Source: Acidobacteria bacterium UBA7540 (GTDB lineage: Bacteria > Acidobacteriota > Terriglobia > UBA7540). Taken from it: a DNA stretch of 23,125 nt. How positions within the stretch are numbered: the stretch's first letter is position 1; each line of letters opens with the position of its first letter. Under the pieces are notes generated by a model. It was not told where the DNA came from. It did no database searches and was given only the letters and a program-made list of their open reading frames with translations. This document shows positions 10,991 through 17,294 of the stretch, one piece after another. The position numbers were made by a program, and so were the translations under genes. The stretch is taken from the NCBI GenBank assembly GCA_002478145.1, contig DLMI01000094.1:1-23125 (forward strand). The letters are read 5' to 3'.

Positions 10991-11442
10991 ACTTCAGGGG
11001 CTCAAGCCCCTTATTTTGGTTGCCGCCTCGCGACGGCGGGCCTAAAGGCCCGCCCTTCCCTCGGTCCTGTCGCTGTCCCTTCCTCCGAAGTGTCATCGGA
11101 AGGGCGTGGCTTCAAGGGCTAAAGCCCCTTATTTTGGTTGCCGCCTCGCTCCGGCGGGCCTAAAGGCCCGCCCTTCCGTTCTGCCCACCTCAATTATTTC
11201 AAGTTCGACTTCGTTGCTGGCAGGCCTAAAGGCCCGCCCTTCCGGAAATTGGCTTCCTCTCTTCTCACCACGACATTACGATCCGCCTGTGGTGCCGACA
11301 TTTGCTCTCGGGTCGTCTCTCCTGGTCCCTCGCGACAATAACCTCGCTCTTCCCCGAACATCGCTCCTCGAAAGAAATTCCGGAAGGGCGGGGCTTTAGC
11401 CCCGCCGTCAACGCCCCGTCCGATCAAGGGGCTTTAGCCCCT
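10991..11442. repeat. Left REP hairpin array of the RAYT island
   Basis: Two hairpin types are interspersed. Type A is AGGGGCT-nn-AGCCCCT, at 10996-11011, 11115-11129 and 11427-11442. Type B is GGCGGGCCTAAAGGCCCGCC (9-bp arms, AA centre), at 11035-11054 and 11153-11172, with one arm mismatch at 11219-11238. A hybrid with 9-bp arms (GGCGGGGCT/AGCCCCGCC) lies at 11387-11406. The spacers are also repeated: 11061-11098 resembles 12042-12080, and 11172-11215 resembles 11970-12014. Apart from the overlap with the RAYT stop, no gene was recognised in 10958-11423; the reading frames there are translations of the hairpins. Confidence 0.88.
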
Positions 11443-11906
11443 GAAGCCACTGGCCAAGGATCGAGGCGATGTTTCCCGTTCATTGAGCAGTACGGATAAT
11501 CTCCGGGTTCTCTAACCAAGCCTGCCTTGACGGGGTTTGCTTGAATATAGCGCACGTGAGTTTCGTAATCTGCCTCATCACGAATCCCATGCTCCGCAAA
11601 TCCCTCATGCCAAACAGGGAATTGCATGTGAAGAGCCTTCCCAATCTCGAAAGAGGACCCGCCCTTGATAAGTCCGATGGCTTTCTCCAATGTCGTGGTT
11701 TTTCCGGGAGTGAGGAGAACGTGAAAGTGATCGGGCATCGCGACATAACTGTGGACGTAGTAGCACCCTTTGTCTCGATATTCGAATAGTTTTGCCTCAA
11801 GAATCTCCGCAGCCGTGGCCTTGAGGAACACTTTGCGCCTTTCCCACGTGTCAGTGGTAACGAAATACGTCTCTCCGGGTTTGGTTCGATGCTTCGGCCG
11901 TGCCAT
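11424..11906 (-). CDS. REP-associated tyrosine transposase (RAYT, Y1/IS200-like)
   Basis: 160-aa single-domain Y1 transposase. It has the HUH motif HFH (H60, H62) in MPDHFHVLL, the WHEGFAEHGIR block, and VRYIQANPVKAGLV, whose Tyr120 is the expected nucleophile. Such domesticated transposases nick single-stranded DNA and recognise REP hairpins; here REP hairpins flank the gene on both sides, which supports the call. The ATG at 11906 (MARPKHRTKPGETYFVTT, a normal family start) lies directly beside a type A hairpin and has no Shine-Dalgarno. The TGA at 11424 lies within another type A hairpin, so the C-terminal residues SGAKAP are translated REP. The ORF and all key residues appear intact. Confidence 0.92.
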   Translation of the reverse strand: MARPKHRTKPGETYFVTTDTWERRKVFLKATAAEILEAKLFEYRDKGCYYVHSYVAMPDHFHVLLTPGKTTTLEKAIGLIKGGSSFEIGKALHMQFPVWHEGFAEHGIRDEADYETHVRYIQANPVKAGLVREPGDYPYCSMNGKHRLDPWPVASGAKAP

Positions 11907-11929
11907 GTGGCTTCAGGGGCTGAAGCCCC
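11428..11929. mobile_element. RAYT unit bounded by a 23-nt inverted repeat
   Basis: The stretches 11428-11450 and 11907-11929 are reverse complements of each other over 23 nt with one mismatch; the inner 15 nt (AGCCCCTGAAGCCAC at 11436-11450) match perfectly. Each arm contains one type A hairpin, so two oppositely oriented REPs bracket the transposase ORF almost exactly, from its stop codon to its start codon. This is the layout expected of a self-mobilisable RAYT/REP cassette. No target-site duplication was recognised, in keeping with Y1 enzymes. Confidence 0.75.
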
Positions 11930-12110
11930 CCCCTATTCCCGTACCTTTCCGGCGGGCCTAAAGGCCCGCCCTTCCGTTCCGCCCACCTTACGTATTTCAG
12001 GTTATGAGATCGCTCCGGCGGGCCTAAAGGCCCGCCATTCCCCCGGTCCCGTCGCCGTTTTCGCCTCCGAGGTGTCATCGAACGGGGGGCTTCAACCTCG
12101 CCCTCACGTC
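11907..12110. repeat. Right REP hairpin array of the RAYT island
   Basis: One type A hairpin (11916-11929) and two perfect type B palindromes (11951-11970 and 12017-12036) are separated by spacers that also occur in the left array: 11970-12014 resembles 11172-11215, and 12042-12080 resembles 11061-11098. The order of modules differs between the two sides, so the arrays look shuffled rather than simply duplicated. No gene is seen in the 265 bp between the RAYT start and the carA stop. Confidence 0.85.
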
Positions 12111-12134
12111 GTCATTCCGATCCCCCGACCCCTT

Positions 12135-12176
12135 TACCATTCACCATTTACCATTCACCATTCATGATTCACTATT
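12135..12176. repeat. Heptad array at the carA 3' end
   Basis: Six units in exact phase: TACCATT, CACCATT, TACCATT, CACCATT, CATGATT, CACTATT. The last unit contains the carA stop codon (minus strand TAG, 12172-12174), so the array begins inside the gene's terminator codon and extends downstream. Confidence 0.85.
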
Positions 12177-13296
12177 TTTTGAACTCTTCCATCATCTTCG
12201 CGAACCTATCAAAAAGGTACGCCGAGTCATGCGGGCCGGGCGAGGCCTCAGGGTGATACTGCACGCTGAAAAGCGGCAGGGATTTGTGCCGCAGGCCCTC
12301 GAGCGTCTGGTCGTTCAAATTCATGTGGGTTAATGCGACTTCGCTGGAATTGAGCGAGTCCGGGTCCACCGCGAAGCCGTGATTCTGGGCGGTGATTTCT
12401 ACCTTCCGGGTTTCCAGGTTCATGACGGGTTGATTGCCGCCGTGGTGGCCGAACTTGAGCTTGTAAGTTCTCCCGCCCAGCGCCAAGCCGATAATTTGGT
12501 GGCCGAGGCAAATCCCGAAGATTGGCACCTTACCCATGAGGCCTCGGACGGCCCGTGCGGCGTACTCGAGAGGTTCGGGGTCGCCCGGCCCATTGGAAAG
12601 AAATACCCCATCGGGCTTCAATTCCAGAACCTCTTCAGCCGAAGTCGTAGCGGGCACAATAGTGACGCGGCAACCTACATCCACCAAGCGGCGCAGGATG
12701 TTCTGCTTGATCCCGTAATCGTAGGCCACGACGTGAAACCGGGCCAGCAGCTCCAATTGTTTGCTTTCCTTGAAAATGTCGCGCGTCGGTTCCGTCCATT
12801 GGTAGCGCCACAGAGTTGTGACCCGGCTGGCCAGGTCGAGCCCCACCATTATCGGCACCGCCTTGGCCTTGGCCACCAAGCCGGCTTCATCGAAATCCAC
12901 AGTCGAGAGCACGCCTCGCTTCGTGCCGTACTGCCGCAGGTGCCGTACCAGGGCACGCGTGTCGATGTGAGAAATCACCGGAAGACCGTATTCCGCCAGA
13001 AAATCCGACGTTTCCTCAACCGACCGCCAGTTGCTGGCCAGTTCGGACAATTCACGCACCACCAGACCCTCCGCGTAGGGTCGCGCCGATTCGGAGTCCA
13101 GTGGGTTTATCCCATAATTCCCGATGTGAGGGTAAGTCAGAATAACGATCTGACCGGCGTACGAGGGGTCGGTCAGGATTTCCTGGTAGCCGGAAAGCGA
13201 AGTGTTAAAGACAACCTCACCAAAACGTTCGCCAGTGGCGCCGTAGCCGCGCCCCCGGAATATTCTTCCATCCTCTAAGGCGAGTATCGCCTCCAT
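12172..13296 (-). CDS. carA: Carbamoyl-phosphate synthase small subunit
   Basis: Glutaminase subunit of carbamoyl-phosphate synthase; hydrolyses glutamine and passes ammonia to CarB. 374 aa, standard size. The N-terminal CPSase_sm domain opens with [18 protein letters not shown] and contains [20 protein letters not shown]. The C-terminal class I amidotransferase has FLSNGPGDP and the triad Cys263 (GICLGHQ), His348 and Glu350 ([12 protein letters not shown]). The ATG at 13296 has AGGGAG about 7 nt upstream. It follows lepB by about 79 bp and is parted from carB by the REP/RAYT island and the two-TM gene, so coupled expression of the subunits is uncertain. A diverged copy of its 3' end persists at 10877-10957. 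Confidence 0.97.
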   Translation of the reverse strand: MEAILALEDGRIFRGRGYGATGERFGEVVFNTSLSGYQEILTDPSYAGQIVILTYPHIGNYGINPLDSESARPYAEGLVVRELSELASNWRSVEETSDFLAEYGLPVISHIDTRALVRHLRQYGTKRGVLSTVDFDEAGLVAKAKAVPIMVGLDLASRVTTLWRYQWTEPTRDIFKESKQLELLARFHVVAYDYGIKQNILRRLVDVGCRVTIVPATTSAEEVLELKPDGVFLSNGPGDPEPLEYAARAVRGLMGKVPIFGICLGHQIIGLALGGRTYKLKFGHHGGNQPVMNLETRKVEITAQNHGFAVDPDSLNSSEVALTHMNLNDQTLEGLRHKSLPLFSVQYHPEASPGPHDSAYLFDRFAKMMEEFKK

Positions 13297-13310
13297 CTAA
13301 GCTCCCTAGA

Positions 13311-13373
13311 ACAGTTGACAGTCGACAGTTTACAGTCTGATAACGGACGACTGACCACGGACCACGGACAATG
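13311..13373. repeat. Heptad array between lepB and carA
   Basis: Nine 7-nt units in phase: ACAGTTG, ACAGTCG, ACAGTTT, ACAGTCT, GATAACG, GACGACT, GACCACG, GACCACG, GACAATG. The unit family changes midway (ACAGTNN to GACCACG) without loss of phase. The array starts 14 nt upstream of carA and ends 2 nt before the lepB stop. Confidence 0.85.
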
Positions 13374-13375
13374 GC

Positions 13376-13957
13376 TCATTCCAGAGATCCAAACACCCTG
13401 AAAGGCCAGTAGACGAATACGGCTTTCCCATAGATGTATTTTCGATCGACCGTCCCCCAAACTCTGCTATCGTTGGAAGAATCCCGGTGGTCGCCAAGCA
13501 CGTAGTAGTGATCCGGCTCAACCTGAACGGGTGGATAGCTCTGGTGATCCAGATAATATGCGGGGAGGTAGGGTTCCGTAAGGGGTGCGCCGTTCACCAG
13601 CGCCCGGCCATCCTGAATGCTGACCCACTCACCCGGCAAGCCTACAACGCGTTTGATATAAGACTTCGAGGGATCGAGGGGATACCAGAAGACCACGATG
13701 TCGCCCCTTCGGATGGGCTCGAAGCGGTAGACGAATTTGTTGATGAAAATCCGCTCGTGGTTCTCCAGCCGCGGCATCATGCTGGTTCCCTCCACCTGTA
13801 CCGGCTGGTAGAGGAAAACAATTACGATGAACGCCAGCAGGATAGAGAGGATGAGGTCCCGCAACCAGTAACGCGTCTCGAAAAATCGGCGTCGCGGGCT
13901 TCGTTGCATTTCCCGTCTGTCGGTCACTTGGGCTGGGGGTAGCTCTTTTTCCTGCAT
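13376..13957 (-). CDS. lepB: Signal peptidase I
   Basis: Membrane serine protease of the Ser/Lys dyad type that removes signal peptides; 193 aa with the chosen start. One N-terminal TM segment lies at about 33-53 (RDLILSILLAFIVIVFLYQPV). It is followed by the nucleophile Ser59 in VEGTSMMP, Lys102 in KSYIKRVVGLPGE and the conserved GDHRDSSNDSR box near the C-terminus. The catalytic domain is therefore extracytoplasmic. The ATG at 13957 is chosen over the in-frame ATG at 13984, because only the former has an AAGGAG immediately upstream. It is the first gene of the leftward lepB-carA pair; dnaJ lies further upstream beyond the divergent GT2 gene. Confidence 0.94.
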   Translation of the reverse strand: MQEKELPPAQVTDRREMQRSPRRRFFETRYWLRDLILSILLAFIVIVFLYQPVQVEGTSMMPRLENHERIFINKFVYRFEPIRRGDIVVFWYPLDPSKSYIKRVVGLPGEWVSIQDGRALVNGAPLTEPYLPAYYLDHQSYPPVQVEPDHYYVLGDHRDSSNDSRVWGTVDRKYIYGKAVFVYWPFRVFGSLE

Positions 13958-13960
13958 TGG

Positions 13961-13966
13961 CTCCTT
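13961..13966 (-). promoter_or_regulatory. Shine-Dalgarno that fixes the lepB start
   Basis: AAGGAG on the minus strand, 3 nt before the ATG at 13957. The alternative ATG at 13984 has nothing similar, so the shorter protein is preferred. Confidence 0.6.
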
Positions 13967-13992
13967 AAAGATTTTATACCACATGGGTAACT

Positions 13993-14176
13993 AGGGCAAT
14001 TTTGGATTTTGGATTGCCCTCTTCTTTGTCCCCACCGCTCGCTGCCTACTGCCTTCTGTTTTTCCCCAGCCCCTAGCCCCCAGTCCCAGCCCTTGTTCCT
14101 AGAATCCAAGATCTAAAATCCAAAATTGCCCCAGCCCGTGTTCTCAGAATCCAAAATCTAAAATCCAAAATTTGTT
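13993..14176. repeat. Mixed heptad arrays in the lepB/GT2 divergent region
   Basis: Four arrays are packed together: TTTGGAT twice (14001-14014); TGCCTAC, TGCCTTC (14043-14056); CCCCAGC, CCCTAGC, CCCCAGT, CCCAGCC (14064-14091); and ATCCAAG, ATCTAAA, ATCCAAA (14104-14124), repeated at 14149-14169 as a near-identical direct repeat. AGGGCAAT (13993-14000) pairs with ATTGCCCT (14013-14020) to give an 8-bp stem around the first array. This is the intergenic region of two divergent genes, so promoters for both must lie within or beside the arrays. Confidence 0.82.
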
Positions 14177-14188
14177 AGAATCCCAGTC

Positions 14189-14908
14189 GTGTACGCTCTC
14201 ATCATCCCCGCCCTTAATGAAGCCGAATCGATCGGCTTGGTTCTGAATGGGCTCCCGAGGGGGCTCTTTTCCCAGGTCATCGTCGTGGACAATGGAAGCG
14301 ATGACGGAACATCTGAAGTGGCACAGGCGGCCGGGGCGGAGGTGGTTCGAGAAGCGCGCCGGGGTTATGGGCAAGCTTGTCTGGCAGGGCTGGCACACCT
14401 CGCGCCGCAAGTCGACGCCGTTGCCTTCATGGACGCGGATCTTTCGGATGATCCCGCTGACCTCGAGCAGCTTGTTCGCCTATTCGAGGACGGCGAATGG
14501 GACCTGGTCATTGGCTCGCGGGTCCTCGGGAGGCCCGAACCCGGCTCCTTGACTTTCCTGCAACGCTTCGGAAATTGGCTGACCACTCTGCTGATCCGCA
14601 AGATCTGGCATGTCTCGTTCACCGATTTGGGTCCCATGCGCATTCTCAGGCGCCAGGCGCTTAATCGGCTGAACCTCCAGGATCATGACTTCGGTTGGAA
14701 CGTGGAAATGCAGGCCAAGGCTGCACGCCTCAGGCTCCGGGTGACAGAGGGGCCAGTGAAGTACTTCCGGCGCCGGCTCGGAAAGTCGAAGATCTCCGGA
14801 ACCATCCGGGGCAGCGTGTGCGCGGGAGCTAAGATCCTCTTGACTGTGTATCGCTGCTGGCATGCACAACTCAAGCCGGTCAAAGCGCCGGAGCCGCAGA
14901 GCTTTTGA
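14189..14908 (+). CDS. Family 2 glycosyltransferase (polyprenyl-phosphate-type GT-A)
   Basis: 239 aa, GT-A fold. It has PALNEAESI (7-15) at the nucleotide-sugar site, VVDNGSDDGT, the metal-binding DAD at 82-84 (MDADLSDDPADLEQL) and the acceptor-side block VSFTDLGPMRILRR. A conserved tail follows: HDFGWNVEMQAKAARLRLRV, then SKISGTIRGSVCAGAKIL. This resembles dolichol/undecaprenyl-phosphate sugar synthases, but the C-terminal TM helices found in some of those are lacking. The sugar and acceptor are unknown. The start is GTG at 14189 with no Shine-Dalgarno. TAGAAT at 14176-14181 would place transcription initiation at about the GTG, so the mRNA may be leaderless. It is alone on the plus strand amid minus-strand genes. 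Confidence 0.87.
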   Translation: MYALIIPALNEAESIGLVLNGLPRGLFSQVIVVDNGSDDGTSEVAQAAGAEVVREARRGYGQACLAGLAHLAPQVDAVAFMDADLSDDPADLEQLVRLFEDGEWDLVIGSRVLGRPEPGSLTFLQRFGNWLTTLLIRKIWHVSFTDLGPMRILRRQALNRLNLQDHDFGWNVEMQAKAARLRLRVTEGPVKYFRRRLGKSKISGTIRGSVCAGAKILLTVYRCWHAQLKPVKAPEPQSF

Positions 14909-14929
14909 ATCCTGGGCAAGCTTTGTGAA

Positions 14930-15242
14930 GGTCCCGTCCCGCCCGGCGGGAGACCTGCGGCTCTGGAAGACCAGAACGCAGGGGGTAGCAGCGGCAGGCA
15001 ATCGGGGCCAAGCAGTGGGGAGAGGGAAGGAAGCAATTCAAAATTCCAAACTCAAAACTGCTCCAGTCGCGGGCGGCCGAGATCAGGCGGTAAACAAGAG
15101 GAGCTAGGCAGTAGGCGGTCAGCAATGGGCTACAGGGATCTCGCATTCGCCGGTAAGGAATGCGGAGAAGAGAGCCATTCATATTTCAGAATTCATAATT
15201 CAGAATTGCCCCCTGACACCTGAAACCTGGCACGTGACACCT
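14930..15242. repeat. Repeat-filled 346-bp gap between GT2 and dnaJ 3' ends
   Basis: No gene was recognised in 14909-15254, where two genes converge. A GC-rich hairpin (TCCCGCC/GGCGGGA, 14937-14951, extended by GGTC/GACC) lies 22 nt after the GT2 stop and could terminate transcription, but it has no T-tract. Heptad arrays follow: ATTCAAA, ATTCCAA, ACTCAAA (15036-15056); CTAGGCA, GTAGGCG (15104-15117); and CATATTT, CAGAATT, CATAATT, CAGAATT, GCCCCCT, GACACCT, GAAACCT, GGCACGT, GACACCT (15180-15242), nine consecutive units in phase. Confidence 0.8.
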
Positions 15243-15254
15243 GGTCTTCCCGAT

Positions 15255-16379
15255 CTACCTGAAGACATCTTTAACCTTCTCGGAGGCCCGGCGCTCCAGG
15301 GGGTGATTCTCCACCCGCACCGCCGGATTCAGCATTTCGAACATTCGTCGCTGCTCCCGCGAGAGCCCGGTAGGGGTGACCACATAGACCGACACGTACA
15401 AATCCCCTTGCCTCCGCCCGTCCACGCTGGGCATTCCCGAGCCTCGCAGGCGGAACACCGATCCATTCTGCGTTCCCTCGGGGATTCTGAGCCTTTCCTG
15501 GCCCCTGAGGGTAGGGACTCTGATCTCCGCGCCGAGAGTCGCCTGCGCGATGGAGATGGGAATGGTGTAATAAAGGTCGTTGCCTTGGCGGTCAAAATAG
15601 GGGTGCTCACGGACTCGCAGAACAACATAAAGATCGCCGTGCGGCCCCCCCATGCTGCCGGCTTCACCTTCTCCGCTCACACGCAGACGCGTCCCCTCCT
15701 CGACGCCTGCTGGAATCTTGAGGCCCAGGACTTTCTCTTGCTGAACTTGCCCCTTGCCCCTGCAACCCGGGCAAGCCTCGCGCATCACCTGCCCCATCCC
15801 CCGGCATTGCGAGCAGGTGCGTGAAACGGTGAAGAAGCCCTGTTGATGTCGAATCTGGCCTCGCCCACCGCACGCCGGACAGGTGACCGGTTCGCTGCCT
15901 TTCTTCGCCCCGGTGCCGTGGCAATCGCTGCAGGTTTCCGACCGGGGAATCTTTATCTTTGTTTCCAGACCGCGCGCCGCTTCTTCGAGAGAAATCTCCA
16001 GGTCGTATCGCAGGTCGGCGCCGCGGGAGGCGCGTCGGCGCGCGTGGGTGCCCCGGCCAAACCCGCCGAATCCGAAAAAGTCCCCGAAGAGATCTTCGAA
16101 GTCCGAGAAAATCGTCGAGGAGAAGTCAGGGCTCCAGCCGCCTGTGGAGCTCACGCCAGCGGGCCCGAACTGATTGTAGGCGGCCCGCTTTTGCGAGTCG
16201 GCGAGCACGCTGTAGGCTTCGGTGATTTCCTTGAATTTTTCCTCTGCTTCCTCTTTGTTTTCGGGGTTGCGGTCCGGATGGTGCTGCATGGCGAGTTTAC
16301 GATAGGCGCTCTTGATTTCCTGGTCGGACGCCTGGCGGTCGATGCCCAGGATTTCGTAATAGTCTCGCTTGTTATTCAA
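15255..16379 (-). CDS. dnaJ: Chaperone DnaJ (Hsp40)
   Basis: Co-chaperone that delivers unfolded clients to DnaK and stimulates its ATPase; 374 aa, full length. The J domain (1-70) has HPD at 34-36. The Gly/Phe region (about 72-112) is short. The zinc-finger domain has four CxxCxGxG motifs with cysteine pairs 150/153, 167/170, 189/192 and 203/206. The C-terminal substrate-binding domain is complete. The start is TTG at 16379: a stop codon lies two codons upstream in frame and no ATG occurs near the N-terminus, so TTG is nearly forced. A 7-codon ORF (ATG at 16399, MSSGVER) ends with a TGA overlapping this TTG (TTGA). It lies 44 bp after grpE, so the two are certainly one transcription unit. 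Confidence 0.96.
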   Translation of the reverse strand: MNNKRDYYEILGIDRQASDQEIKSAYRKLAMQHHPDRNPENKEEAEEKFKEITEAYSVLADSQKRAAYNQFGPAGVSSTGGWSPDFSSTIFSDFEDLFGDFFGFGGFGRGTHARRRASRGADLRYDLEISLEEAARGLETKIKIPRSETCSDCHGTGAKKGSEPVTCPACGGRGQIRHQQGFFTVSRTCSQCRGMGQVMREACPGCRGKGQVQQEKVLGLKIPAGVEEGTRLRVSGEGEAGSMGGPHGDLYVVLRVREHPYFDRQGNDLYYTIPISIAQATLGAEIRVPTLRGQERLRIPEGTQNGSVFRLRGSGMPSVDGRRQGDLYVSVYVVTPTGLSREQRRMFEMLNPAVRVENHPLERRASEKVKDVFR

Positions 16380-16423
16380 CGTTCAACCCCGCTGGACATT
16401 AAGAACACGTCGCGCGCCCGCGG

Positions 16424-17062
16424 TCAGTCTGCCTCTGCCATTTCTTCCGCGGATTGGGAACCCCCGGCCCTCGGCTTAACCGCCACTTTGACGATGGCAG
16501 GACGAAGCAGGCGGTGCTTCAGCTTATAACCTCGTTGCAATTCTTCCACGATCTCTTGGTCGCGCCGACTCGCATCCTCGACCGTCTCGACAGCCTGATG
16601 GTAATGCGGATCAAACAACTGGCCGGAAGTCTCTATCGCCTCCAGGCCCGCCCGTGTCAGGACGTCGGACAACTGCCGGTGGATCAATTCCATTCCCTGG
16701 TAAAAGGTTTCAGGGATTGCCGGCGCACGCTGTCTCAAGGCTCGCTCGAACCCATCCAAAACCGGCAGCAAGGATCGGATCAAGTCCTCCGTGGCGTGCT
16801 GGCGAAATTCTTCCTTCTCCCGCTGAGCGCGCTTGCGGAAATTCTCCAACTCCGCCTGCTTGCGCAGCAAGCGGCCATAGAGCTCCGCCTTCTCTTCCTT
16901 CAGCTTTTCGTAGGCCGCCCAAGCTTCCAGGCTTGTTGCGGCTGGCTGGCTTATGGTTTTGTCTTCGCTTACAGGCGCAACATTCTCCTTCGGATCTGGT
17001 GCATCGGTTGGCCCAGCAGCTTCGGACAAGGGCTTGGCAAGCTGTTCTTTTTCGTTCTCCAT
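16424..17062 (-). CDS. grpE: GrpE nucleotide exchange factor
   Basis: ADP-release factor for DnaK; 212 aa. A low-complexity acidic N-terminus (about 1-45) is followed by the long dimerising coiled coil (about 48-105, KLKEEKAELYGRLLRKQAELENFRKR). The beta-rich head ends in the family signature (FDPHYHQAVETVED, then GYKLKHRLLRPAIVKVAV). The ATG at 17062 has AAGGT close upstream. It stands between hrcA (232 bp upstream, a gap with repeats) and dnaJ (44 bp downstream). The order hrcA-grpE-dnaJ is common, but dnaK is absent from this cluster and must be encoded elsewhere. Confidence 0.95.
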   Translation of the reverse strand: MENEKEQLAKPLSEAAGPTDAPDPKENVAPVSEDKTISQPAATSLEAWAAYEKLKEEKAELYGRLLRKQAELENFRKRAQREKEEFRQHATEDLIRSLLPVLDGFERALRQRAPAIPETFYQGMELIHRQLSDVLTRAGLEAIETSGQLFDPHYHQAVETVEDASRRDQEIVEELQRGYKLKHRLLRPAIVKVAVKPRAGGSQSAEEMAEAD

Positions 17063-17095
17063 GACCTTACGATTGTATACCCTTTGTCAGTGGCT

Positions 17096-17270
17096 GGTAG
17101 GTAGTAGGTAGCATGTGGGGATGGAGGCTTGTCCCCACGTACTGTTAATCACCTGCCGGTTCTCCCTACTGCCTACTGCTTTCTGCTTTTGAAGAGCGCC
17201 AAGTCCGGGGGCGGAACCTGCGCTACGATTCCCCCATTGAGTCAATGACTCATTGAATCAATGACCCAAT
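17096..17270. repeat. Heptad arrays and nested palindromes between hrcA and grpE
   Basis: GGTAGGT, AGTAGGT (17096-17109) and CCCTACT, GCCTACT, GCTTTCT (17164-17184) are the usual 7-nt type. At 17236-17270 the units ATTGAGT, CAATGAC, TCATTGA, ATCAATG, ACCCAAT overlap several palindromes: TGAGTCA-A-TGACTCA (17238-17252), and CATTGAGTCAATG (17235-17247), which is repeated almost exactly as CATTGAATCAATG (17251-17263). This last block lies 25 nt downstream of the hrcA stop and could form alternative stem-loops in the hrcA-grpE transcript. Confidence 0.75.
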
Positions 17271-17294
17271 TCCTTGGAGCCCCGTTCCTGCCAT

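Noticed and set aside
11889..12167. Small frames in the REP arrays (also 11106-11399 and 11851-12078) giving GLKARPS or GGPLGPPE-like peptides
   Set aside because: These peptides are direct translations of repeated hairpins, not proteins.
14930..14955. Rho-independent terminator after the GT2 gene
   Set aside because: The stem is good but no T-tract follows, and the same GC palindrome occurs in the repeat block at 581-767, so it is treated as a repeat.
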